Assembly: GCA_003117195.1 (NCBI GenBank)
Contig: BDSI01000072.1
Coordinates: 284,546 to 348,545 of the forward strand
Origin: Eudorina sp. 2006-703-Eu-15
Taxonomy: Eukaryota > Chlorophyta > Chlorophyceae > Chlamydomonadales > Volvocaceae
Reading direction: 5' to 3'
Length of the DNA stretch: 64,000 nucleotides
A program made the translations under genes and the position numbers. Below are positions 13,170-24,276 of the stretch, in pieces (positions within the stretch are counted from its first letter, which is position 1; each line of letters starts with the position of its first letter). A model generated the notes under the pieces. That model did no database searches and was not told where the DNA came from. It saw only the letters and a list, made by a program, of their open reading frames with translations.

Positions 13170-13491
13170 AGCCCGGGGATGGCTTCATCAACCAGAACTG
13201 ATGCAACTGGGGCCATGCAAGGTGACATGGATGGCAAAGGAGATCAATGCAGCGGCTGGGACCAAAGCCAGCCAGCAGCAGAAGAGAGCAGGACACACCC
13301 CTCCTCAATAGACGAGTGCTTCGGTGGTCGCCCCGATGGCCAAGGGTAGCTGCCCTGGTCAGCGTCAGCCCGGGCTCAGAGATATGTAACGAGGAGATGC
13401 CAGGGCGGGCAAGACGGCTGCTGGCAGGAGCCGAGCTGGTCTGCCATCACCGATCGCAACGGCGGCTGTGTTTGGGTTTTGGTTTTAGTAT

Positions 13492-13594
13492 CAAGAAGAA
13501 CCAGGCGAGCCAGACAGCTGAGGTACGGGTTTTGGATTTTAGTATCAAATCCAAAACCCGTACCTCAGCTGTCTGGCTCGCCTGGTTCTTCTTG
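13492..13594. repeat. perfect palindrome, two 46-nt arms around an 11-nt loop
   Basis: 13492-13537 (begins CAAGAAGAACCAGGCGAGCC) is exactly reverse-complementary to 13549-13594, with the loop TTTAGTATCAA between. The loop and arm junction are also directly repeated just upstream at about 13476-13493 (GGGTTTTGGTTTTAGTATC). This looks like a foldback element, or an inverted duplication made during repair or replication, and not an ordinary rho-type terminator. Confidence 0.9.
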
Positions 13595-13599
13595 GTGTC

Positions 13600-13794
13600 C
13601 GTACAAAAGTGAAGGTGCTTGTTAAACATTTCGATGCTGCGAACCAGGTACTGAGTAGCGCCCAAGCATTGACGCCGGCACATCTTGGTTCCGTCCGTCG
13701 GGATTCCCTTCAAACGCCCCAACCGCTTTCTGCCCGTGCGCCCCAAAACGATGGGAACGTAACCGTCAATCAGACGCGTGTACATGGCGACCAT
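13600..13794 (-). pseudogene. possible transposon-derived coding fragment
   Basis: On the minus strand, starting at an ATG at 13794, a frame reads MVAMYTRLIDGYVPIVLG ... CRRQCLGATQYLVRS ... FNKHLHF before running into the palindrome arm. Its composition is protein-like, but an in-frame stop lies two codons upstream of the ATG and the frame is swallowed by the palindrome, so it is at best a fragment. I cannot name the family; a mobile-element ORF is the most likely source. Confidence 0.25.
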
Positions 13795-14184
13795 GCATCA
13801 CATACCTTAAAAATATCGTACAAAGTATTTTAGCCGAAATCAAAGTTCTTATTCTGAATGAATCATGTTACGGTGGACACTGCTGGTGACAGCCACAACC
13901 TCCTAAGCTTGGCGGGCAATCTGTGCTCCCTGCCTGGAGTGCGCTGCTGGAACTTGCGGGTATCGCGCAAAGGTTCTTCACTCTCATAACCAGTCAGACA
14001 CGCCGACCGCACGCACAGCAATTAAGAGTTCCGAAGTTCACAGCACGACTGCGCGACTTTCCATGCATGGCACGACCCGGCGGTTTGTTGCCTGGGGACG
14101 AATGCGAGAGGCACGATGCGGTGTTTCTCTAGCACGTCCCGAGGCAACGTTAGACTGTCTGAAACGACCAGCCCTCCTGCCTGC

Positions 14185-14191
14185 TATAAAA
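14185..14191 (+). promoter_or_regulatory. TATA box of HRGP copy 1
   Basis: TATAAAA, 89 nt before the start codon of the first HRGP gene. The surrounding sequence has no similarity to the region in front of copies 2-5, so this copy has its own promoter. Confidence 0.6.
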
Positions 14192-14279
14192 GCGCATCTT
14201 CGCAAGAAGCTGTATCAAAAAAGTCAACTCACTTCCCTCTTGCTTTCGTTACGTAAGGAGAAGGGCAGACACAGCAATA

Positions 14280-17200
14280 ATGCCAACCGACCGCCGCCGC
14301 GGCGGTGGCGGAGCCTCTCGGCTCCTGCCAGCAGCTCTCTTGCCCGCCCTGCTGCTGCTGGCTTTGGTCCCAGCTGCTGAAGCTACATCGCCTGCGCTGC
14401 TGAGGTCGTTGTTCTCCTCCTCCGACGCTTTCGCCACCCCCTACACCTTCGGCCGCCGCGGGCTGCTGGCACAGGATTGCCAGACCTGTGACTACCTCTA
14501 TAACAACACCGGCGGCTGCTTGAACATTACCTGCAGCTCCGTGAACCCAGTCGACCTGACCCGTACCTTCACCGTCGACCTCACCGGTTGCAAGAACAGC
14601 TCATACAGCTGGGCCTGCTGCCGGACCACGGGTTGCGTGTTTGACAATTGTACGGGAACCTTATCGGGAACCAGCTTTTGCAACAACGTGAGCAGCATTA
14701 CGTTCACCATTCCCGGCAACGTGACCACGGTAACGCTGCAGGTGGGTTCCGTGTGTGTGTGTCGCCTTAAGGCTTGGGGTGGGCTGGGGGCCGGGGAGGA
14801 CTGAGCGGTGGCTGTGCTGGGTGGCCGGGTTTGGATGTGTCCTGGCAGCTTGACCGGACTGAAATAATAACTAGTATTAAGGATGTTACAGCGGACACCG
14901 CGGGTCATCGGTGACAGCACACGGCGACAGCCGAGGCTTCCTCACCATACACTGCCTAAGCGAACGGGCGCCACCATGGCGCTCCGGACAGGCTCCACAA
15001 ATGATGCTGTGTCTTCAACTGCCCCGGCCCTATACCAGATTCATGACGGACAACTGACTGGGAACGTCAACAACTGCAGCAGCGTGGGTGGTTGCTGCGC
15101 TGGCGAGAACGGCGGATGTGCTCCAACAGGCGGTACGGCAGTTTGCCAAATTAATGTGGACCTCACCAACTACCCAACCTGCCAGGCACCGACAGCCTTC
15201 CCACCCAGTCCGCCGTCGCCTTCGCCGCCCAGCCCGGAGCCGCCGTCGCCTGAACCACCAAGTCCGTTGCCGCCGTCGCCGAAGCCGCCCAGCCCGGAGC
15301 CACCATCGCCTGAACCACCCAGTCCGTTGCCGCCGTCGCCGAAGCCGCCCAGCCCGGAGCCGCCGTCGCCTGAACCACCCAGTCCGTTGCCGCCGTCGCC
15401 GGAACCGCCCAGCCCGCAGCCACCATCGCCTTTACCGCCCAGCCCGGAGCCGCCGTCGCCGGAACCGCCCAGCCCGCAGCCGCCGTCGCCTGAACCACCA
15501 AGTCCGTCGCCGCCGTCACCGAAGCCGCCCAGCCCGGAGCCGCCGTCGCCTGAACCACCAAGTCCGTTGCCGCCGTCGCCTTTACCGCCCAGCCCGGAGC
15601 CGCCGTCGCCTTCACCGCCAAGCCCGGAGCCGCCGTCGCCTTCACCGCCAAGCCCGGAGCCGCCGTCGCCGGAACCGCCCAGCCCGCAGCCACCGTCGCC
15701 TTTACCGCCAAGCCCGGAGCCGCCGTCGCCTTCACCGCCAAGCCCGGAGCCGCCGTCGCCGGAACCGCCCAGCCCGCAGCCACCATCGCCTTCACCGCCC
15801 AGCCCGGAGCCGCCGTCGCCTTCGCCGCCCAGCCCGCAGCCGCCGTCGCCTGAACCACCAAGTCCGTCGCCGCCGTCACCGAAGCCGCCCAGCCCGGAGC
15901 CGCCGTCGCCTGAACCACCAAGTCCGTTGCCGCCGTCGCCGAAGCCGCCAAGCCCGGAGCCGCCGTCGCCTTCACCGCCCAGTCCGCAGCCGCCGTCGCC
16001 TTCACCGCCAAGCCCGGAGCCGCCGTCGCCGGAACCGCCCAGCCCGCAGCCACCGTCGCCTTTACCGCCAAGCCCGGAGCCGCCGTCGCCTTCACCGCCC
16101 AGCCCGGAGCCGCCGTCGCCTTCACCGCCAAGCCCGGAGCCGCCGTCGCCGGAACCGCCCAGCCCGCAGCCACCATCGCCTTTACCGCCCAGCCCGGAGC
16201 CGCCGTCGCCGAAACCGCCCAGCCCGGAGCCGCCGTCGCCTGAACCACCAAGTCCGTCGCCGCCGTCGCCGAAGCCGCCCAGCCCGGAGCCGCCGTCGCC
16301 TTCACCGCCCAGCCCCCAGCCACCATCTCCGTCGCCGCCAAGCCCGCAGCCACCGTCACCACAGCCGCCCAGTCCGCAGCCGCCGTCGCCTTCACCACCG
16401 AGCCCAGTGCCTCCTTCGCCAGAGCCGCCCAGCCCACGCCCACCTTCTCCGGAGCCGCCCAGCCCTCGGCCCCCGCGGCCGCCGCCTCCATCACCGCCCA
16501 GCCCACGCCCGCCACGGCCTCCTTCGCCAGAGCCGCCCAGCCCACGCCCACCTTCTCCGGAGCCGCCCAGCCCTCGCCCCCCGCGGCCGCCTCCTCCATC
16601 ACCGCCCAGCCCACGCCCGCCACGGCCTCCTTCGCCAGAGCCGCCCAGCCCACGCCCACCTTCTCCGGAGCCGCCCAGCCCTCGGCCCCCGCGGCCGCCG
16701 CCTCCATCACCGCCCAGCCCACGCCCGCCACGGCCTCCTTCGCCAGAGCCGCCCAGCCCACGCCCACCTTCTCCGGAGCCGCCCAGCCCTCGCCCCCGCG
16801 GCCGCCTCCTCCATCACCGCCCAGCCCACGCCCGCCACGGCCTCCTTCGCCAGAGCCGCCAAGCCCGCGTCCACCTTCTCCGGAGCCGCCCAGCCCTCGC
16901 CCCCCGCGGCCGCCTCCTCCATCACCGCCCAGCCCACGCCCGCCACGGCCTCCTTCGCCAGAGCCGCCCAGCCCGCGTCCACCTTCTCCGGAGCCGCCTA
17001 GCCCTCGCCCCCCGCGGCCGCCTCCTCCATCACCGCCCAGCCCACGCCCGCCACGGCCTCCTTCGCCAGAGCCGCCCAGCCCACGCCCACCTTCTCCGGA
17101 GCCGCCCAGCCCTCGCCCCCCGCGGCCGCCTCCTCCATCACCGCCCAGCCCACGCCCGCCACGGCCTCCTTCGCCAGAGCCGCCAAGCCCGCGTCCACCT

Positions 17201-17572
17201 TCTCCGGAGCCGCCCAGCCCTCGCCCCCCGCGGCCGCCTCCTCCATCACCGCCCAGCCCACGCCCGCCACGGCCTCCTTCGCCAGAGCCGCCCAGCCCAC
17301 GCCCACCTTCTCCGGAGCCGCCCAGCCCTCGGCCCCCGCGGCCGCCGCCTCCATCACCGCCCAGCCCACGCCCGCCACGGCCTCCTTCGCCAGAGCCGCC
17401 CAGCCCACGCCCACCTTCTCCGGAGCCGCCCAGCCCTCGCCCCCCGCGGCCGCCTCCTCCATCACCGCCCAGCCCACGCCCGCCACGGCCTCCTTCGCCA
17501 GAGCCGCCAAGCCCGCGTCCACCTTCTCCGGAGCCGCCCAGCCCTCGCCCCCCGCGGCCGCCTCCTAGATGA
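14280..17572 (+). CDS. secreted Hyp-rich rod glycoprotein, tandem copy 1 (pherophorin/ISG-like architecture; rod frame shifted)
   Basis: Probable extracellular-matrix/cell-wall glycoprotein. Exons 14280-14741 and 15039-17572. Residues 1-40 are an Arg-rich start plus a hydrophobic signal peptide ([16 protein letters not shown]). The head has 16 cysteines across the two exons ([32 protein letters not shown]) and several N-glycosylation sites. The remainder is an (S-P-x-P-P) rod that in volvocine HRGPs is hydroxylated and arabinosylated, ending in PPSPRPPRP repeats and a basic tail RPPRPPPR. At 16793-16797 one repeat unit has five C instead of six, shifting the frame by -1; the TGA at 17570-17572 is in the pre-shift rod frame. 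Read literally, translation instead passes through a His/Arg-rich frame to a stop at 17802-17804. Sequencing or assembly error in a C run is possible. I do not see the full pherophorin (DUF3707) consensus. Confidence 0.82.
14881..14996 (+). mobile_element. intron-resident copy of a GGATGTTAC-ended repeat (HRGP copy 1)
   Basis: About 116 bp from GGATGTTACAGCGG to CCGGACAGGCTCC, inside the only intron of the gene. The same segment occurs free-standing at 46310-46424 and is absent from the shorter intron of copy 5. AAATAAT on the left and AAATGAT on the right resemble a target duplication. Confidence 0.65.
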
Positions 17573-19827
17573 GGACCTGCATGGCTTTCGTCGGCTCTTG
17601 CCGTACCTTTGCCGGCCGCACCAACCATACCATCCGACCATAGCTCGATCGCTTGCAGCTGATTTAGTTCCTCCCCGCGTACGGCCGTACCCGGTTACCG
17701 AAACCATCCCGGGCCGGTGTGGCCCCTCGCACCGCATGATTGCAATCGCTGTCAGAAGTTGCCGAGCGGGACGAGGGCTGTGGCTTGTACGAGATGGGGT
17801 TTAGTGGTTGTTCGGTCGCCAACTGACAACGGACGACGAAAGAAGTTATGGTAGCTCGGATATCATATTCAGTTGCAGCATGTGTGTATGCGGTTGGGTT
17901 GGCTGGGGCACGTGCTAGGTCGTGGCTGGGCCGCGTGCATGATAGCGGCTGAGCGAGCAAAGGCTGTGCGGGTGTTTGAAGCTGTCGAAGTCTCACTACC
18001 GTATTAGCAGTACATGACTTCGGGTGGTTGTGTGGCGCGCCTCGCCGACGCCTTTCTTGTGATAAGAGATGTATGTTTAGTGATGTCACATTGGAGCCCG
18101 TGGATGTATTATATGTTAACGTATGTACAGTGGGTGAATGGATCTCAAACAGTGGACCCCGCGGCTCTCGGTCATCAGCTGCTATATCTATCAGAACGGA
18201 CGGTTGACAGTGGTGGTTTCCAGACCGCATGTACGTTGGATCGCCCGGTCGGGACTAAGGGTTCACCTTGTAATGTACGAGGAGGGTATGTGTTGCTGCA
18301 CACACCCCCACACCCCGTTTGTTCGTTGTAAGGATGTTACAGGATGTATGTGTGCTACGTACCTGACCGGGCCTACCGCTTGCCGAGGGCTGCTAACCCA
18401 ACCCTAACGGAAAGACCGTGTGTGTTTGACAGCGGTCACCGTCCAATCGCACTTCGTGCACTACATGCTCACAGAGATCAGCTGTATACTACCGTACGTG
18501 TACACTTGTAACCCAAGCCTATGAACATCACACGTGGTTTGCCCCAACCTTGTCCAGCCCAACGTGTCCTTGTCTGCGTCAACCGCTTTCCCGAGCATAC
18601 ATTGCACGCCGCACAGGGCCGTACCCAGAGTCTCAAACGCACTCAGCTGCACTCAGCGCTCTACTGGCACTGGACGGTTATGTGGAGCTGCGATTCCAGG
18701 AGAAGCAGCTATTCCGAATGCAGGCAGACCGTAGCTCATACACCGACAGTGCCGACAGCATTGACGGCTGTGTGAGTTGCACTTACATATGTATGTATAT
18801 ATTGTGTTACATCCATCTTTGGAATTGGAGGTCGTGACCGGCTGATCTAATAGTCGTATCTATCAGACCGACACGCCCTCCGGATCTCTAGATAGATGTA
18901 ACATAATATATAATGCAAACAATCATGCAATAAACATGATACAAGACAGGTTTATGCGTATGTATGGCAGTAGCTAGTACACAGCAAAAACAGTTCTGCA
19001 CCTCGTCTGTCGGCGTGTGTTTTTTCAGTCAAATGATAGGTTGATCATGTAATTATCTTTTATCCTGCTGAAAGGCTTCTTCCTGGCGGCTAGGAAATAT
19101 TGTTTCGTCAAGTGCATTTGCTTCGGCGTCTCCAGAATGTCGCTGTTTTGAAATCATCATGCATACGATCATAGATTCCAGCAAAACGTTCAATATGGGA
19201 CAAAAAGCGCAAGTAACCTGTAAATTTGTTGTGGCCTCCTGTCCATGCATACATGGCTGCTGCCCGGGGGCGAGCCCGTCTCATCCCGACGGACGGCTTT
19301 CGACATAAGATCCGCGTTTAGCGCTGCACACACGGAGCTCTCCTTTGCCGATACATACTGTATGCAGGACAATCTGTATGAGATGTGTGAAGTTTAAAAC
19401 ATGGGTTGCACATCTCTTGATCTATGTCACAAAGTCCTCTCGACACTAATGCACGACACGCAGACTGCTGCCTCGGGATGCAACGCAGTCGAGAGACTCA
19501 GTCATCTGCGTCCAGGGCGGGCCGCCTAAGCAACCACCACCGCAAGCCGTGGCTTGGGAACTGTTGCACTTCCGCCGTGCGTACATTCACCAGCGCGCCC
19601 CGCTGCACATTTCGTTCCACAATCTTCACACCGGAGACCGAACCCCGCCCGCTGCCTCGGGTCGGCCGCACCAGCCGATGCCATCCAGGTCGAGCGGCAT
19701 CGGGTGCTCGAGGCACGATGCATGTATACCTGATCCCCCAGACTGCTGATTGAGTTATCGATGCGGATGGATTCCGTAGCTAACGGCCCGAGGCAGGGGC
19801 TGTTGTGAAAACGGCCCGGCCCTCTGG
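17573..19827. repeat. duplicated spacer between HRGP copies 1 and 2
   Basis: Non-coding tandem-unit spacer: 3' UTR and downstream DNA of copy 1 (to about 18960), then the promoter-proximal DNA of copy 2. TGTAA polyadenylation candidates lie near 18270 and 18327. The paralogous spacers begin at 22889, 30402 and 39071. This copy retains the uninterrupted sites at about 18780-18810 and 18937-18955 that carry insertions elsewhere, and it lacks about 110 bp (near 19122) present in the other spacers. Confidence 0.85.
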
Positions 19828-19836
19828 AATAAATAG
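19828..19836 (+). promoter_or_regulatory. TATA-like box of HRGP copy 2
   Basis: AATAAATAG, about 107 nt before the start codon, at the same relative position in copies 2-5. It is a weaker match to TATA than the one in front of copy 1. Confidence 0.45.
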
Positions 19837-19934
19837 GGCCTCTGTGATTTGTCATTATTCATCACAGTGCACTCCTCCCATCAACCTTTTGGTGTGTACA
19901 CAACGAAACATCGGGTTCGGCCTAGGAGCAAGTA

Positions 19935-22888
19935 ATGCCAACCGACCGCCGCCGTGGCGGTGGTGGCGGAGCCGCTCGGCTCCTGCCCGCAGCCGTCTTG
20001 CCCGCCCTGCTGCTGCTGGCTTTGATTCCAGCTGCTGAAGCTACATCGCCTGCGCTGCTGAGGTCGTTGTTCTCCTCCTCCGACGCTTTCGCCACCCCCT
20101 ACACCTTCGGCCGCCGCGGGCTGCTGGCACAGGATTGCCAGACCTGTGACTACCTCTATAACAACACCGGCGGCTGCTTGAACATTACCTGCAGCTCCGT
20201 GAACCCAGTCGACCTGACCCGTACCTTCACCGTCGACCTCACCGGTTGCAAGAACAGCTCATACAGCTGGGCCTGCTGCCGGACCACGGGTTGCGTGTTT
20301 GACAATTGTACGGGAACCTTATCGGGAACCAGCTTTTGCAACAACGTGAGCAGCATTACGTTCACCATTCCCGGCAACGTGACCACGGTAACGCTGCAGG
20401 TGGGTTCCGTGTGTGTGTGTGTCGCCTTAAGGCTTGGGGTGGGCTGGGGGCCGGGGAGGACTGAGCGGTGGCTGTGCTGGGTGGCCGGGTTTGGATGTGT
20501 CCTGGCAGCTTGACCGGACTGAAATAATAACTAGTATTAAGGATGTTACAGCGGACCCCGCGGGTCATCGGTGACAGCACACGGCGACAGCCGAGGCTTC
20601 CTCACCATACACTGCCTAAGCGAACGTACGGGCGCCACCATGGCGCTCCGGACAGGCTCCACAAATGATGCTGTGTCTTCAACTGCCCCGGCCCTATACC
20701 AGATTCATGACGGACAACTGACTGGGAACGTCAACAACTGCAGCAGCGTGGGTGGTTGCTGCGCTGGCGAGAACGGCGGATGTGCTCCAACAGGCGGTAC
20801 GGCAGTTTGCCAAATTAATGTGGACCTCACCAACTACCCAACCTGCCAGGCACCGACAGCCTTCCCACCCAGTCCGCCGTCGCCTTCGCCGCCCAGCCCG
20901 GAGCCGCCGTCGCCTGAACCACCAAGTCCGTTGCCGCCGTCGCCGAAGCCGCCCAGCCCGGAGCCACCATCGCCTTTACCGCCCAGCCCGGAGCCGCCGT
21001 CACCGAAGCCGCCCAGCCCGGAGCCGCCGTCGCCGGAACCACCCAGTCCGTTGCCGCCGTCGCCGAATCCGCCCAGCCCGGAGCCGCCGTCGCCTTCACC
21101 GCCCAGCCCGGAGCCGCCGTCGCCGAAGCCGCCCAGCCCGGAGCCGCCGTCGCCTTTACCGCCCAGCCCGGAGCCGCCGTCGCCGGAACCGCCCAGCCCG
21201 CAGCCACCATCGCCTTTACCGCCCAGCCCGGAGCCGCCGTCGCCTTCGCCGCCCAGCCCGCAGCCGCCGTCGCCTGAACCACCAAGTCCGTCGCCGCCGT
21301 CACCGAAGCCGCCCAGCCCGGAGCCGCCGTCGCCTGAACCACCAAGTCCGTTGCCGCCGTCGCCTTTACCGCCAAGCCCGGAGCCGCCGTCGCCTTCACC
21401 GCCAAGCCCGGAGCCGCCGTCGCCTTCACCGCCAAGCCCGGAGCCGCCGTCGCCGGAACCGCCCAGCCCGCAGCCACCGTCGCCTTTACCGCCCAGCCCG
21501 GAGCCGCCGTCGCCTTCACCGCCCAGCCCGGAGCCACCGTCGCCGAAGCCGCCAAGCCCGGAGCCGCCGTCGCCGGAACCGCCCAGCCCGCAGCCACCAT
21601 CGCCTTTACCGCCCAGCCCGGAGCCGCCGTCGCCGGAACCGCCCAGCCCGGAGCCGCCGTCGCCTGAACCACCAAGTCCGTCGCCGCCGTCGCCGAAGCC
21701 GCCCAGCCCGGAGCCGCCGTCGCCTTCACCGCCCAGCCCCCAGCCACCATCTCCGTCGCCGCCAAGCCCGCAGCCACCGTCACCACAGCCGCCCAGTCCG
21801 CAGCCGCCGTCGCCTTCACCGCCGAGCCCAGTGCCTCCTTCGCCAGAGCCGCCCAGCCCACGCCCACCTTCTCCGGAGCCGCCCAGCCCTCGCCCCCCGC
21901 GGCCGCCTCCTCCATCACCGCCAAGCCCACGCCCGCCACGACCTCCTTCGCCAGAGCCGCCCAGCCCACGCCCACCTTCTCCGGAGCCGCCCAGCCCTCG
22001 CCCCCCGCGGCCGCCTCCTCCATCACCGCCCAGCCCACGCCCGCCACGGCCTCCTTCGCCAGAGCCGCCCAGCCCACGCCCACCTTCTCCGGAGCCGCCC
22101 AGCCCTCGCCCCCCGCGGCCGCCTCCTCCATCACCGCCCAGCCCACGCCCGCCACGCCCTCCTTCGCCAGAGCCGCCCAGCCCACGCCCACCTTCTCCGG
22201 AGCCGCCCAGCCCTCGCCCCCCGCGGCCGCCTCCTCCATCACCGCCCAGCCCACGTCCGCCACGGCCTCCTTCGCCAGAGCCGCCCAGCCCACGCCCACC
22301 TTCTCCGGAGCCGCCTAGCCCTCGCCCCCGCGGCCGCCTCCTCCATCACCGCCCAGCCCACGTCCGCCACGGCCTCCTTCGCCAGAGCCGCCCAGCCCAC
22401 GCCCACCTTCTCCGGAGCCGCCCAGCCCTCGCCCCCCGCGGCCGCCTCCTCCATCACCGCCCAGCCCACGCCCGCCACGACCTCCTTCGCCAGAGCCGCC
22501 CAGCCCACGCCCACCTTCTCCGGAGCCGCCCAGCCCTCGCCCCCCGCGGCCGCCTCCTCCATCACCGCCCAGCCCACGTCCGCCACGGCCTCCTTCGCCA
22601 GAGCCGCCAAGCCCACGCCCACCTTCTCCGGAGCCGCCCAGCCCTCGCCCCCCGCGGCCGCCTCCTCCATCACCGCCCAGCCCACGCCCGCCACGGCCTC
22701 CTTCGCCAGAGCTGCCCAGCCCACGCCCACCTTCTCCGGAGCCGCCCAGCCCTCGCCCCCCGCGGCCGCCTCCTCCATCACCGCCCAGCCCACGCCCGCC
22801 ACGCCCTCCTTCGCCTGAGCCGCCCAGCCCACGCCCACCCTCTCCGGAGCCGCCCAGCCCGCGTCCCCCGCGGCCGCCTCCTAGATGA
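19935..22888 (+). CDS. secreted Hyp-rich rod glycoprotein, tandem copy 2 (rod frame shifted)
   Basis: Exons 19935-20399 and 20703-22888. The head is nearly identical to copy 1: signal peptide with [11 protein letters not shown], mature start [16 protein letters not shown], the same 16 cysteines and N-glycan sites. The rod is shorter, with a different order of [15 protein letters not shown] and SPKPP units, and includes one Asn-containing unit (SPNPP). The rod exon is 2186 nt, one short of a multiple of three. The C run at 22325-22329 has five instead of six C, after which the [13 protein letters not shown] repeats are read in another frame and the literal stop moves to 22965-22967. The canonical tail RPPRPPPR and TGA are intact in the unshifted frame. 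Either a recent lesion or a consensus error in a homopolymer. Confidence 0.82.
20541..20660 (+). mobile_element. intron-resident GGATGTTAC-ended repeat (HRGP copy 2)
   Basis: Same element as in copy 1, here 120 bp because of a 4-nt addition (TACG) before GGGCGCCACC. It lies wholly inside the intron 20400-20702. Confidence 0.65.
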
Positions 22889-24276
22889 GGTCCTGCTTGT
22901 GCAAATGGCTTTCGTCGGCTCTTGCCGTACCTTTGCCGGCCGCACCTACCATACCATCCGACCATAGCTCGATCACTTGCAGCGGATTTAGTTCCTCTCC
23001 GCGTACGGCCGTACCCGGTTACCGAAACCATCCCGGGCCAGCGAGGCCCCTCGCACCGCATGATTGCAATCGCTGTCAGAAGTTGCCGAGCGGGACGAGG
23101 GCTGTGGCTTGTACGAGATGGGGTTTAGTGGTTGTTCGGTCGCCAACTGACAACGGACGACGAAAGAAGTTATGGTAGCTCGGATATCATATTCAGTTGC
23201 AGCATGTGTGTATGCGGTTGGGTTGGCTGGGGCACGTGCTAGGTCGTGGCTGGGCCGCGTGCATGATAGCGGCTGAGCGAGCAAAGGCTGTGCGGGTGTT
23301 TGAAGCTGTCGAAGTCTCACTACCGTAATAGCAGTACATGACTTCGGGTGGTTGTGTGGCGCACCTCGCCGAAGAAAGGCTTGTGATAAGAGATGTATGT
23401 TTAGTGATGTCACATTGGAGCCCGTGGATGTATTATATGTTAACGTATGTACAGTGGGTGAATGGATCTCAAACAGTGGACCCCGCGGCTCTCGGTCATC
23501 AGCTGCTATATCTATCAGAACGGACGGTTGACAGTGGTGGTTTCCAGACCGCATGTACGTTGGATCGCCCGGTCAGGACTAAGGGTTCACCTTGTAATGT
23601 ACGAGGAGGGTATGTGTTGCTGCACACACCCCCACACCCCGTTTGTTCGTTGTAAGGATGTTACAGGATGTATGTGTGCTACGTACCTGACCGGGCCTAC
23701 CGCTTGCCGAGGGCTGCTAACCCAACCCTAACGGAAAGACCGTGTGTGTTTGACAGCGGTCACCGTCCAATCGCACTTCGTGCACTACATGCTCACAGAG
23801 ATCAGCTGTATACTACCGTACGTGTACACTTGTAACCCAAGCCTATGAACATCACACGTGGTTTGCCCCAACCTTGTCCAGCCCAACGTGTCCTTGTCTG
23901 CGTCAACCGCTTTCCCGAGCATACCTTACACGCTGCACAGGGCCGTACCCAGAGTCTCAAACGCACTCAGCTGCACTCAGCGCTCTACTGGCACTGGACG
24001 GTTATGTGGAGCTGCGATTCCAGGAGAAGCAGCTATTCCGAATGCAGGCAGACCGTAGCTCATACACCGACAGTGCAGACAGCATTGACGGCTGGGTGAG
24101 TTGCACTTACATATGTATGTATATATTGTGTCACATCCATCTTTGGAATTGGAGGCCGTGACCGGCTGATCTAATAGTCGTATCTATCAGACGCGACACG
24201 CCCTCCGGATCTCTAGATAGATGTAACATAAAATATATTGCATTACAGCCCCAAACAATCATGCAATAAACATGAT
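22889..24276. repeat. duplicated spacer after HRGP copy 2, left part
   Basis: Downstream region of copy 2, nearly identical to that of copies 1, 3 and 4. It shares diagnostic variants with copy 4 (8 extra bases after the stop, GAAGAAAGGC at about 23371, CCGTAATAGC) rather than with copies 1 and 3. Ends at the target duplication of the retrotransposon. Confidence 0.85.

Noticed and set aside
15088..17001. Plus-strand Arg-rich open frame overlapping HRGP copy 1 (and equivalents in copies 2-5)
   Set aside because: Alternative frame of the same repeat; lacks a head, a signal peptide and independent evidence.
15190..17570. CRISPR-like regular repeats in the HRGP rods
   Set aside because: Repeat and spacer lengths are not separable, all units are codon-sized and encode SPxPP, and the genome is eukaryotic.
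14280..17572. Naming the array genes as true pherophorins
   Set aside because: The head lacks the pherophorin domain pattern as I know it, so I describe the architecture only and leave the symbol empty.
15163..17628. Minus-strand open frame of over 800 codons (Gly/Arg then Ala/Trp rich) across the HRGP rod; similar ones in the other copies
   Set aside because: Mirror of the Ser-Pro-Pro repeat on the other strand; no start context, no domain, and it changes character exactly where the plus-strand frame shifts.
17664..18230. 188-codon minus-strand frame repeated in the HRGP spacers
   Set aside because: It is repeated only because the spacer was duplicated; it is disrupted in spacer 3 and has no recognisable protein features.
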